NCBI GenBank assembly: GCA_002897615.1
Contig: BDTX01000006.1
Coordinates: 124,001-188,000, forward strand
Source: a bacterium BMS3Bbin14
GTDB taxonomy: Bacteria > Desulfobacterota > Desulfobulbia > Desulfobulbales > Desulfobulbaceae
Reading direction: 5' to 3'
Length of the DNA stretch: 64,000 nt
Part shown: one piece after another, positions 55,037-63,498 of the stretch
Layout of the letters: each line of letters opens with the position of its first letter
Numbering within the stretch: position 1 is the first letter of the stretch
The notes under the pieces: generated by a model
What the model was told of the DNA's origin: nothing
Databases searched by the model: none
What the model saw: only the letters and a program-made list of their open reading frames with translations
Translations under genes and position numbers: made by a program

Positions 55037-56764
55037 ATGAGCAAGAAAATCGTTATTATCGGCGGGGTGGCCGCCGGGCCCAAGGCCGCCTGCCGGTTGA
55101 AACGCCTGCAGCCGGATTGGGATATCACGGTTATTGATCAGGATAACCTGATATCCTATGGCGGCTGCGGTATTCCGTACTACGTGTGCGGTGATGTCTC
55201 GGATGAACAGGAGTTGCGCTCCACCAGCTTTCACATGCTCCGCGACGAGTCTTTTTTTGCCAATGCCAAGGGCGTGACCGTCATGACCCGGACCCGGGCC
55301 CTGGGGATTGATCGCCGGGCCAGGACCGTACGGATCGAGAATCTTGATTCCGGAGAAAAGAGCGATATCGCCTACGATAAGTTGATGCTTTCCACCGGGG
55401 CCCAACCTTTTGTGCTGCCGATTCCGGGGGCGGACCTGGACGGGGTCTTTACCATCAGCGATCTGCACAAGGCCATTGAAATCAAGGAACGTATCGCCCA
55501 TGGCCGGGTGGGGAAGGCCGTGGTTATCGGCGGCGGGGCCATTGGCGTGGAAATGGCCGAGGCGCTGACCGATCTCTGGGGCATCGAAACAACCTTGCTG
55601 GAATTCATGCCGCAGTTGCTGCCGCGTATTGTTGACTGGCCCTTTGCCGCGATGCTCAAGGCTCATCTCGAGGAAAAGAACATCCCGGTCCACACCGATG
55701 AGTCGGCGACCGAAATCGTCGGGAATGATGACGGCGTGGTGGTTGCGGTCAAGACCGCCCGGCGGACCATTGACGCGGATATGGTCATCATGGCGGTCGG
55801 TGTCCGGCCGCGCAGCGAGCTGGCCGCCGAGGCCGGACTGCTGGTGGAGCCCTGGGGCGGGATTGTGGTCAATCACCGGTTGCAGACCTCCGACCCCGAC
55901 ATCTATGCGGCCGGTGACTGTATCGCCTCCACCAACCTTGTCACCGGCAAGAAAACGTTTGCCCCGCTCGGTTCACTGGCCAACCGCGAGGGCCGGATTG
56001 TCGCTGATAACATGGCCGGCAGGGTTTCCACCTTTAACGGCGTTGTCGGCAGTTTTATTATGAAGGCCTTTGATCGCTGTATCGGGGCAACCGGAATCAG
56101 TTATGAAACAGCGGTCGCCGAGGGTTTCGATGCGGACTATGCCTTGACGGCTCCGTCCGACAGGGCCCATTTCTTCCCCGGTGAGGCCATTGTCGTTTTC
56201 CAGATGGTTTTTGACCGCGGGACCCGCAAAGTCCTGGGGTTGCAGGGATTCGGGGTGATGAACGATTCCGTCTCCGTCCGCATCGACACGGCTGCGGCAC
56301 TCATCGCCCGGGGTGCCACCATTGATGATTTTGCCACCGTCGAGATGGCCTATGCGCCGCCGTTTTCCGCCGCCATTGATTCTCTGAACGCCGTTGCCTT
56401 TGTGGCCGACAATCTCTGCGCCGGGCTGCTGCACAAGGTGGGCATGGATCGGTTCCTGGCCTGGATGGATGATTCCAGCCGGGAACAGGACTGGGTGGTA
56501 TTGGATATCCGTCACCCCAAGGAAACCGCCCCTTTTGTCGAAAAATTCGGTCGGGACAAATGGGTGGCTGTGCCTTATCCCGAGATCCGCAGCCGTTACC
56601 AGGAACTGCCGGATGACAAAACCATGATTATTCTCTGCGATGCCGGGACCCGGTCATTCGAGGTACAGGTTTTTCTGCGCCATATCGGCAAAAAGAATAC
56701 GCTGGTATTGAGCGGTGGCTTTAACGTGATCCGCCGGATCGGCGCGGACTGGCTGCCCCGGTAA
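55037..56764 (+). CDS. CoA-disulfide reductase-like flavoprotein fused to rhodanese
   Basis: 575 residues, ribosome site GGAGGAAAC. The N-terminal FAD site is GGVAAGPKAACRL. The redox cysteine lies in SYGGCGIPYYV (near residue 44), as in CoA-disulfide reductases. The NAD(P)H site is VIGGGAIGVEMAE. After the dimerisation domain, a C-terminal rhodanese domain (about 470-575) has its active cysteine in MIILCDAGTRS. Such fusions reduce CoA-persulfides, polysulfide or elemental sulfur with NAD(P)H. This suits an organism that handles reduced sulfur. A family C element starts directly after its stop codon. Confidence 0.88.
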   Translation: MSKKIVIIGGVAAGPKAACRLKRLQPDWDITVIDQDNLISYGGCGIPYYVCGDVSDEQELRSTSFHMLRDESFFANAKGVTVMTRTRALGIDRRARTVRIENLDSGEKSDIAYDKLMLSTGAQPFVLPIPGADLDGVFTISDLHKAIEIKERIAHGRVGKAVVIGGGAIGVEMAEALTDLWGIETTLLEFMPQLLPRIVDWPFAAMLKAHLEEKNIPVHTDESATEIVGNDDGVVVAVKTARRTIDADMVIMAVGVRPRSELAAEAGLLVEPWGGIVVNHRLQTSDPDIYAAGDCIASTNLVTGKKTFAPLGSLANREGRIVADNMAGRVSTFNGVVGSFIMKAFDRCIGATGISYETAVAEGFDADYALTAPSDRAHFFPGEAIVVFQMVFDRGTRKVLGLQGFGVMNDSVSVRIDTAAALIARGATIDDFATVEMAYAPPFSAAIDSLNAVAFVADNLCAGLLHKVGMDRFLAWMDDSSREQDWVVLDIRHPKETAPFVEKFGRDKWVAVPYPEIRSRYQELPDDKTMIILCDAGTRSFEVQVFLRHIGKKNTLVLSGGFNVIRRIGADWLPR

Positions 56765-56765
56765 G

Positions 56766-56963
56766 GTAACTGTTCAGCTGCACTCCATCTTCGGGCGATC
56801 AGACCGCCTCACATAGCCTACTATGGATTCGTTGGTCTGCTTACCCAAATATGGAGCACATCTGAACAGTTACCGGGAATATGGAGCACATCTGAACAGT
56901 TACCGGGAATATGGAGCACATCTGAACAGTTACCGGGAATATGGAGCACATCCGAACAGTTAC
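56766..56963 (+). mobile_element. MITE family C, copy 3 (end expanded as tandem repeats)
   Basis: Starts GTAACTGTTCAGCTGCAC and ends GAACAGTTAC. Flanks CCGGTAAG (56758-56765) and CGGGTAAG (56964-56971) agree in seven of eight bases. The left half differs from copies 1 and 2, but the ends and TGGAGCACATCTGAAC are shared. The right end is iterated four times. Confidence 0.75.
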
Positions 56964-56966
56964 CGG
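56849..56966. repeat. Four tandem 30-bp units
   Basis: The unit AATATGGAGCACATCTGAAC plus AGTTACCGGG repeats at 56849, 56879, 56909 and 56939 with a single substitution in the last. It consists of the right terminus of family C plus CGGG of the flank. There are no spacers, so this is not CRISPR. Confidence 0.9.
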
Positions 56967-56994
56967 GTAAGAAACATTAAAAACAGGTCGGATT

Positions 56995-57858
56995 TTATTG
57001 TGCGGAGTTGCCCGGGGCAAGAAATGCCGGCAGCCGGTCAAAATAACGTCCGACCTGGTCCGGCCGATGGGCATCGGAACCGGGGATCAATGGAAGATTG
57101 CGCCTGACGGCCATGGCCACGATACGTTGACATGGATAGGGTTCGCCCCTGATGGCAAAGCCGGAGGTGTTCAGCTCCAGGCCCATGTTTTTTTGTGCTA
57201 CCAGGTCAAGAAGCCGTTCCACCTGTTGCCAGTGGGACCGGTTGAAGGAGAGATGGGGATAGTGGCGCATGACGGCATCAATATGGCAGAGAACCTGGCC
57301 GTCGATTTCCCGGACCGCCTGGATGAGACCGGCAAAATAGCCGGAGAGCACCCGGTCAAGGCCAAGTGCCGCCAGCCCCGCCATATTTTCCGGCCGCCGG
57401 CTGACCATGTTGAAGTGTTGTTTGCCGTCGGAAAAAAAATGATAGGAAAGGCCGACCCGGTCCCAGGGGTAGCGAGCCAGCATTTCACGCAGCCGGGCCA
57501 CGGCCGAGGGGTTGAATCCCGTTTCCACCCCCAGGTTGATGGTTAGGGCTCCCTGGTATTTTTCCCTGAGCCGGTTTCCCTCCTGGAAGAAAGAATCAAA
57601 GTCCGTGTCGGTGAGCCAGGTTCGTTCGGGATAGCGGATCTCCGCTTCAAGATGTTCGAGAAAGGTTATTGATTCAAGTCCCTTGGCAAGAGCTGCCCGG
57701 ACATAGTCTTCCATCTCCCCGCTCGCGTGGTTGCAGAAACGAGTATGGACATGACCGTCGGATTTCAGGTCGATGGTAAGCGGGGAATTACATCCGTCGG
57801 CAGGGAGACCATGGACGGCCTGGTTAGCGGCCGAAAAAGACCGTTTCTGGATGGACAC
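56995..57858 (-). CDS. PHP-domain phosphatase (histidinol-phosphatase-like)
   Basis: 287 residues. Metal-binding motifs of the PHP family: DGHVHTRFCNHASG at the N-terminus, LEHLE, the VGLSYHFF segment, LCHIDAVMRH and a final SDAH. These match HisK/HisJ-type histidinol-phosphatases, which make histidinol in histidine synthesis; another phosphoester is possible. The start is probably the GTG at 57856-57858, since the remaining in-frame ATG codons fall inside the motifs. A family A element ends 7 bp upstream, and AGGTTAA formed by its end plus target repeat is the only ribosome-site-like sequence. The fused HisH-HisF is the only other his gene in the window. Confidence 0.82.
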   Translation of the reverse strand: MSIQKRSFSAANQAVHGLPADGCNSPLTIDLKSDGHVHTRFCNHASGEMEDYVRAALAKGLESITFLEHLEAEIRYPERTWLTDTDFDSFFQEGNRLREKYQGALTINLGVETGFNPSAVARLREMLARYPWDRVGLSYHFFSDGKQHFNMVSRRPENMAGLAALGLDRVLSGYFAGLIQAVREIDGQVLCHIDAVMRHYPHLSFNRSHWQQVERLLDLVAQKNMGLELNTSGFAIRGEPYPCQRIVAMAVRRNLPLIPGSDAHRPDQVGRYFDRLPAFLAPGNSAQ

Positions 57859-57865
57859 AGGTTAA

Positions 57866-58087
57866 CCTGAATCCGTGAGCGTTCGAGAATGGTGCAGATG
57901 CAAGGCGGCAACGATATTGATTATCCTGGTGTGATATCAAGGAGTTGCCAACGCAGCAGCTGTGCCGTTATCGGGCGCCCCGGAGGGCGGCGCGGTGAAG
58001 AATATAAAATGCATTTATTTATTGGAAATAATGCAATAAATTCCAGATATTGCATGAAGTGTAATCTCAAGCCGTCACGGATTCAGG
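57866..58087 (+). mobile_element. MITE family A, copy 13 (full length)
   Basis: 222 bp with perfect terminal repeats (CCTGAATCCGTGAGCG, GTCACGGATTCAGG) and a perfect 5-bp target duplication GTTAA (57861-57865, 58088-58092). The hairpin loop is CGGA here instead of CGCA, with the GCCC/GGGC stem kept. Confidence 0.9.
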
Positions 58088-58138
58088 GTTAAGTTGCTTC
58101 CCATGAAGAGAAGTCAGGGACAAGCGCCGATGAACTGG

Positions 58139-58336
58139 TCAGGCATTGCCCTTGGGAAAAAAATGAACGACTCCGTCAATATCGGAGGTGTCGCAGACAT
58201 CACCCATTTCCATATCAATATCAATAAGGTCTTCAATCCCTTCCATTTGCACGGCGAATGACGGCCCGTCGGGGAGATGGTAAACGAGGGTGTCAACCTT
58301 GCTGAAGTCGATAGGCCTGCAAAAAAAAAATTTCAT
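58139..58336 (-). CDS. Possible small acidic protein, unknown
   Basis: 65 codons starting MKFFFCRPIDFSKVD, rich in Asp and Glu (IDIDMEMGDVCDTSDID). No Shine-Dalgarno sequence is obvious, and a run of ten A/T in the second to fourth codons makes the frame fragile. I recognise no family. It is listed because the composition is protein-like and the surrounding 640 bp (58088-58726) are otherwise gene-free. Confidence 0.35.
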   Translation of the reverse strand: MKFFFCRPIDFSKVDTLVYHLPDGPSFAVQMEGIEDLIDIDMEMGDVCDTSDIDGVVHFFPKGNA

Positions 58337-58618
58337 ACGATTCTATTCAATTCCATCTGTGAAGATTCGGCCGGAAAAATATGGCGTTTCTCTTCTTTGA
58401 GTCAGCGCAAAAAAAATAACGTCGCCTTTTCGCCCCCTGGGTCCGAGGGGGGCCAATTCTGCGCAGTTGTCTTTAAGCGAACCATTATTCTCATGATTAA
58501 AAGTCAAAGTCTTTCCTTTACAAAGATATACAATAATTTCTTTTTATAGAAATAGCAAGAAACAAACCAGTCCGGAGAAAATTTGGCAACAGGCGGCTGC
58601 GGCCGGGCTCGTTTCGAT

Positions 58619-58647
58619 TTGACAGAGGCGGGAAGGATGAATATTGT
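58619..58647 (+). promoter_or_regulatory. Sigma-70-type promoter for the YkgJ-family gene
   Basis: TTGACA, 17 bp, TATTGT. Transcription would start about 70 bp before the start codon. A 19-bp direct repeat (58662-58680, 58681-58699; AGCAGAATTGACCTGACCA and ...CTA) falls in the leader. Confidence 0.6.
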
Positions 58648-58726
58648 ATCTCGGCTAGCTGAGCAGAATTGACCTGACCAAGCAGAATTGACCTGACTAT
58701 AAAATTGAAGATGATGAGGCTCCACC

Positions 58727-59686
58727 ATGACCGAGGAAAAAATTATTGACGATGAAAAAGGTTTTTTTGACAGTACGGATAAGAATCCGTCGCATATCCT
58801 GCCGCAGAAGCTTACCTTTGACAGCAAGTTAAAGTTTCGCTGTCATCCCGGTGTTCCCTGCTTCACCGTCTGTTGCCATGGAATTAAGATTATCCTGACG
58901 CCCTACGATATCCTGGTTCTTCGCCGGCGCCTGGGGATTGCCGCTCATGAGTTCGTCCTGCAGTATACCGAGCCGACCTATCTCGAAAAGGCGGACATGC
59001 CCGGGGTGCAGATCAAGCTCGACGAGGAGACCGGCGCCTGTCCCTTTGTGACGCCCGAGGGCTGCACGGTCTACTCCGACCGGCCTTCCGCGTGTCGGTA
59101 TTACCCGGTAGGGATGGCTGATTTCCATGAAGGCGGCACCGACAATGCGGAAGAAGAGAAGTTTTTTTTCCTGGTCAAGGAAGACCACTGCAAGGGATTT
59201 GAAGAGGACAAGGAATGGACGATTCGTGAGTGGCGGGAGGACCAGGGCGTTGACGTTCGCGACGAGATGAACAAGGAGTGGCTGCGCCTGATCATGCGGC
59301 GCAAGTCGTTCGGCTTCCAGGCTTCATTGAGCGACGCGGCCAAACGGATGTTTTTCATGGCCTCGACCGATCTTGATTCCTTTCGCAAATTTATCTTCAA
59401 TTCCTCTTTCCTGGATACCTACGAGGTGGATGAGAAGGTCCTGGAGCAAATCAAGGAAGACGATGTGGCGCTCATGATGTTTTCCTTTAAATACCTGGCC
59501 AATACCCTGTTCGGGGCCGAGGGCATGACCCTGAAAAAGGAACGGGTCGAGGCGAAGGTCAAGGAAATCAAACAGCGGCAGGATGAGGCGCTGCAAAAGG
59601 CCGAACAGGAATATCTGGAGCTGAAGGCCGAGCGGGACCGCTTGAGAAAAGCCGGGGAACAGCGGCAGGCCAAGGCGGGCAAGTAG
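58727..59686 (+). CDS. YkgJ-family cysteine-cluster protein
   Basis: 319 residues. The N-terminal third carries the YkgJ/UPF0153-type cysteine cluster: FRCHPGVPCFTVCCHG, then GACPFV, GCTVYSDRPSACRYYPVGM. Such clusters are proposed to bind zinc or an iron-sulfur cluster, and some relatives methylate flagellin lysines. The function here is unknown. The C-terminal 80 residues form a charged coiled coil (KQRQDEALQKAEQEYLELKA) not usual in short YkgJ proteins. Cytoplasmic, single gene with its own promoter. Confidence 0.82.
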   Translation: MTEEKIIDDEKGFFDSTDKNPSHILPQKLTFDSKLKFRCHPGVPCFTVCCHGIKIILTPYDILVLRRRLGIAAHEFVLQYTEPTYLEKADMPGVQIKLDEETGACPFVTPEGCTVYSDRPSACRYYPVGMADFHEGGTDNAEEEKFFFLVKEDHCKGFEEDKEWTIREWREDQGVDVRDEMNKEWLRLIMRRKSFGFQASLSDAAKRMFFMASTDLDSFRKFIFNSSFLDTYEVDEKVLEQIKEDDVALMMFSFKYLANTLFGAEGMTLKKERVEAKVKEIKQRQDEALQKAEQEYLELKAERDRLRKAGEQRQAKAGK

Positions 59687-59808
59687 AAGCGCGGGCCTGT
59701 TCTCCGTGCCGGTGGGTATTCAGTTCGTCAAGCTGAGTCTGGTTAAAAACACTTTCCGAAAAAAAGGGCGGGAGTTTTACCCCCTTCCGCCATTTTTTCG
59801 TCCGGCCG

Positions 59809-61602
59809 CTATGTCGTCTCTTTCTTCTGCCAGCGCCCGGTTATTACCGAGCCGACGGCCGCCACCGCGCCTGAAGAAAAAACACTCAATACCAGCGGCA
59901 CTCCCTTGATGCTGAACATGTCGAACACGAATACCTTGGTCATTCCTATAAGGGCGACAGCAGCAGCAACCACGATAATTTCTTTATCCTTTTCCTGCAA
60001 AGCGATAAACATCAACACAATTGCGCTAAGGTTGATGGTGAGCGATTGTCCGCTTTGTAAAGAAGGCCTCCAGTCCGTCGTGACCCGGCTGAAAATTTCA
60101 TAAAGTCCGAACTGGGCGAAATAAAAAACATTCAACAGTCCGATTAGAAGAAGGATAACGGCGCTGTGGTCATTTTTGTCAATTTTGGAGAAATAAAACG
60201 AATAGGTCGGAACCGGCTTGTGAATTCGGCTCCAGCGGTATTGCAGAAGGCTGAAACAGGCCAGGCCGGCGGCTGCCAGACCGCCGGACAGTGGCAGCGA
60301 TGACGGCACCGTCATCGCGCCGGACATGATCGCGACGATGCAGGCCGTTAACTGCAAAAGGTATGAAGTAATTCGTATGCCTTCGTTATGCCACTTGGCG
60401 GACAGCAGCACCAGGACACATGCGCCTGCCGACCAGACCGGCAGCACCAGGCCGATGTCGCGGATGACTGTCGCGGATGTCAGGACGATAAGGCAGGTCC
60501 CGGCCAACGCAAAGACATTGCTGCCCCTCGCTCTCTCCCGGTCATGACCGGCAAGCCACCAGGCCAGGGCCAGATGGCCGGCGGCAATAATCACGACCGT
60601 GACGTCAAACCATCGGCCGTCTCCAAACCAAGCCGCAGGTACGGTGTGCCCTGCCCAGAACGCACCGGCCGCACTCAAGGTCGGCAGAAAGCTTTCAAAA
60701 AAATCCAGCTGTGGCTCTTTTTTGATAACTTCCAGGATCACCGTGGTTACGTAAACGCCCCAGAACAGGAAGAGCATGACGAAGAACCAGGCGGGGTACA
60801 GCTCGTTTATCGACCGATTGGCGTAATAGGAATAGATGGTATCTATCTTGGAAGCCCAGAGCAGCCAGAAGGATACGGAGATGACAAGGGTGAACCCCCG
60901 CAGATAACCGTAGCGCGCCCGGCGCTTAAAAGCATAGGAGGCGGCAATATTTGCGGCGAGAAGAAAAGCGCCGAGAATCGGGTAGGCGGGACTGGGGAAG
61001 TCAATCGCCATGGCAATTGTCGCGGCACCTGGGACGGCCAGGTAGATAAGAAACGAGGCCTTGTAACGAAGGCTCATGGCAAAGACAAAAGTGCTGGCAA
61101 TAAAGATAATGGTGTATGCCCAGATGGAGGACGGCGATCCGAAACGGATATGGGTTTCAAGAACGACTAAAAAGAGAAGCAGAATTCCGCAACCCGGAAA
61201 TACCGGTGCCAGTCGACTCTCCTTTTCGTAGAGTCGCCAGCCAGTGACGATGAGCAGGACGGCATAGGTTATACCGAGCAGTGAACCGATATGGGTATTG
61301 ACAATATGGTTATCGGTTATTGTTCTCAGAATCAGGGCGATAACCAGCAGGAAACATATCGTTGCAATACGCGACAGAATCCCGGTGTTAATCAGCGTGG
61401 AGGGACGTCCGGCTAGTTTCAGACTCGGCTGTTGCCTTGCTGCCGGTATGCGGCTGCCGGCCGGCCGGCCGGTTATGGTTGCTCTGCTGCTTTCAAGATT
61501 CGACACTCGCTCTGATAACTGCTCTACCCTCGTCGCCAGAGCCTGGAGTTGCTTTGACAGGCGCTCAGCGACGGCCCCGGTTTCTCCTTTGTCGTGATTC
61601 AT
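59809..61602 (-). CDS. DUF2339-like polytopic membrane protein
   Basis: 597 residues. The N-terminal 80 residues form a coiled coil (LSKQLQALATRVEQLSERVSNLE) and a Pro/Arg-rich linker. About 14 hydrophobic helices follow with short loops, a plan shared with DUF2339 membrane proteins. Family role unknown. The end IGMTKVFVFDMFSIKGVPLV, with 'KVFVFDM', is recurrent in that family. The start ATG at 61600-61602 follows GGAG. It stands alone on this strand. Confidence 0.75.
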   Translation of the reverse strand: MNHDKGETGAVAERLSKQLQALATRVEQLSERVSNLESSRATITGRPAGSRIPAARQQPSLKLAGRPSTLINTGILSRIATICFLLVIALILRTITDNHIVNTHIGSLLGITYAVLLIVTGWRLYEKESRLAPVFPGCGILLLFLVVLETHIRFGSPSSIWAYTIIFIASTFVFAMSLRYKASFLIYLAVPGAATIAMAIDFPSPAYPILGAFLLAANIAASYAFKRRARYGYLRGFTLVISVSFWLLWASKIDTIYSYYANRSINELYPAWFFVMLFLFWGVYVTTVILEVIKKEPQLDFFESFLPTLSAAGAFWAGHTVPAAWFGDGRWFDVTVVIIAAGHLALAWWLAGHDRERARGSNVFALAGTCLIVLTSATVIRDIGLVLPVWSAGACVLVLLSAKWHNEGIRITSYLLQLTACIVAIMSGAMTVPSSLPLSGGLAAAGLACFSLLQYRWSRIHKPVPTYSFYFSKIDKNDHSAVILLLIGLLNVFYFAQFGLYEIFSRVTTDWRPSLQSGQSLTINLSAIVLMFIALQEKDKEIIVVAAAVALIGMTKVFVFDMFSIKGVPLVLSVFSSGAVAAVGSVITGRWQKKETT

Positions 61603-61689
61603 TTTTTTTCTCCTATTTTATCTGCTTAACATGCCATTTGTTTTAAGTCGCTGACTAAATGGGTAGGGGGCATATTTTGCTGACAATAT

Positions 61690-61733
61690 TGTATGCAACT
61701 TGTATGCAACTTGTATGCAACTTGTATGCAACT
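61690..61733. repeat. Four perfect 11-bp tandem repeats
   Basis: TGTATGCAACT repeated four times, followed by AGTT. It lies between the DUF2339 gene and the end of citrate synthase. The unit is not a known regulatory site to me; copy number probably varies by slippage. Confidence 0.92.
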
Positions 61734-61823
61734 AGTTAAAAGAAGTAGTGCCATTGTAGCACCTATGAACGCCACGACATGTTGTTTTTTCGTATTTTTG
61801 TACTCTGTGGTCACCAGGTTGAA

Positions 61824-63125
61824 CTATGGCCGTTCGTCAAGCGGGACAAAATCTCGCCTGGGTTCGCCGACGTAGAGCTGGCGGGGCCGCCCGATTTTTG
61901 TCCCCGGGTCTTCGCGCATTTCTTTCCACTGGGCGATCCAGCCGGGCAGGCGGCCCATGGCAAACATGACGGTAAACATATTGGCGGGGATGCCGATGGC
62001 CCGGTAAATAATACCGCTGTAGAAATCCACGTTGGGATAAAGATGCCGTTCGAGGAAATAGTCGTCTTTTAAAACGATCTCTTCCAGTTCCCGGGCAATG
62101 TCAAGCAAGGGGTCGGAGACGTTGAGAGAGAGCAGGATATCGTCGCAGGCCTTTTTTATTATCTTCCCGCGTGGATCAAAGGTCTTGTACACCCGGTGAC
62201 CGAAACCGGACAACTTGAACGGGTCGCTTCTATCCTTGGCCTTCTCGATGTATTTTTCAAAATTACTGTCATCGGCATAGATTCCCTCCAGCATATCAAT
62301 AACCGCTTCGTTGGCCCCACCGTGCAGCGGTCCCCAGAGGGCGCTGATGGCGGCGGAGATGGAGGCGTACAGGTTGACCCCGGCGCTGCCGACCAGGCGG
62401 ACGGTCGATGTGGAGCAGTTCTGTTCGTGGTCCGCATGCAGGATGAGCAGCTTGTTCAGGGTCGATACCAGTTCGGGCCGTACCTCGTAATTCCTGACCG
62501 GCTTGTGAAACATCATGTTGAGAAAATTACCGCAATAGCACAGGTCCTGGCGGGGATAGACCAGCGGCTGGCCCAGGGATTTTTTGTAGGAAAAGGCGGC
62601 AATGGTCCTGATCTTGGAAATCAGCCGCGCGGCCGTGATGTCAATGTTGGTCAGCGGGTCATCACTCATTTCTCTATAGAAATTACAGAGGGTGTTGACC
62701 ATGACTGAAAGAATCGACATTGGTGAGGCGTTGGAAGGAAAATGGTCGAAGAAATGAATCATATCTTCGTGGACCAGGGCAAAGCCTTCAAGGAGCATCT
62801 TGAAATTGTTGAGTTCCTCGGCACTGGGCAGTTTGCCGTGCAGCAGAAGATAGGCCACTTCAATAAAGACGCAGTTTTCGGCCAGGTCTTCGATGTCGTA
62901 GCCGCGGTAGCGGAAGATGCCCTTGTCACCATCAAGATAGGTTATGGCGCTGGTACAGGAGCCGGTGTTCTTGAAACCGCTGTCAAGAGTTATGCAACCG
63001 GTGTCCCGCAGCAGGTTACTGATGTCGATTGCCCTGCATCCCTCGGTACCCTCGAGAATGGGCATTAAGTGAGATTTGCCATCTATGGTCAGTTCTGCCA
63101 TACGGCTGGCGGCGTTCTTGTTCAT
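61824..63125 (-). CDS. gltA: Citrate synthase
   Basis: 433 residues, type II length. Typical segments: ITYLDGDKGIFRYRGYDIEDLA near the start, LHADHEQNCSTSTVRLVGS with the catalytic His, LWGPLHGGANEAV with the second active His, and GFGHRVYKTFDPR; the catalytic Asp lies in VDFYSGI. It condenses oxaloacetate and acetyl-CoA. The start ATG follows AAGGACC. An Si-type enzyme is indicated by family. No other TCA gene is adjacent. Confidence 0.95.
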   Translation of the reverse strand: MNKNAASRMAELTIDGKSHLMPILEGTEGCRAIDISNLLRDTGCITLDSGFKNTGSCTSAITYLDGDKGIFRYRGYDIEDLAENCVFIEVAYLLLHGKLPSAEELNNFKMLLEGFALVHEDMIHFFDHFPSNASPMSILSVMVNTLCNFYREMSDDPLTNIDITAARLISKIRTIAAFSYKKSLGQPLVYPRQDLCYCGNFLNMMFHKPVRNYEVRPELVSTLNKLLILHADHEQNCSTSTVRLVGSAGVNLYASISAAISALWGPLHGGANEAVIDMLEGIYADDSNFEKYIEKAKDRSDPFKLSGFGHRVYKTFDPRGKIIKKACDDILLSLNVSDPLLDIARELEEIVLKDDYFLERHLYPNVDFYSGIIYRAIGIPANMFTVMFAMGRLPGWIAQWKEMREDPGTKIGRPRQLYVGEPRRDFVPLDERP

Positions 63126-63498
63126 GGCTGGTCCTTATGTTTTTTTGCTGTTTCCGTCCAGTACGCAAGCGACGGGAGGTTTATGTCTCGATCCGGACTC
63201 GGGGAAAAACAGTGCGCGGAATGAGCTGTTCGGGTACTATGAAAATAATTTTTTTAGGGGAACATTTCGGACACAAGCTGGTCTGACCCGTGTGCAGATG
63301 AACCGGCACATCTGTTTTTTTATTCCCGGTCGTTTCCGGCCGTTTCAAAAAAACAGTAATATATAGAATACCGGATGTTCGTGTAAAATTCAAGCTGAAT
63401 GAATAGTTGCCATGGAGCGGGGGGGCGATCCCGCATCAGGATGGTAACGGCTCCCGGGGGCAATGCCCGGGGAGTTCGCCGGGAAGGATGTTGTTATA
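63126..63498. other. Intergenic region between divergent gltA and thiE
   Basis: Holds the promoters of both genes. A GC-rich stem CCCGGGGGCAATGCCCGGGG lies about 35 bp before thiE. I found no TPP riboswitch core and no mobile-element termini. Confidence 0.5.

Noticed and set aside
56849-56966. CRISPR-like array
   Set aside because: Units are directly adjacent with no spacers, and they match a transposable-element end.
56823-57107. Protein with repeated SYREYGAHLN units
   Set aside because: Product of the 30-bp tandem repeat, whose length is a multiple of three. No ribosome site and no family.
60388-61170. 260-codon frame antisense to the DUF2339 gene
   Set aside because: The opposite strand encodes a coherent 14-helix membrane protein with a good ribosome site.
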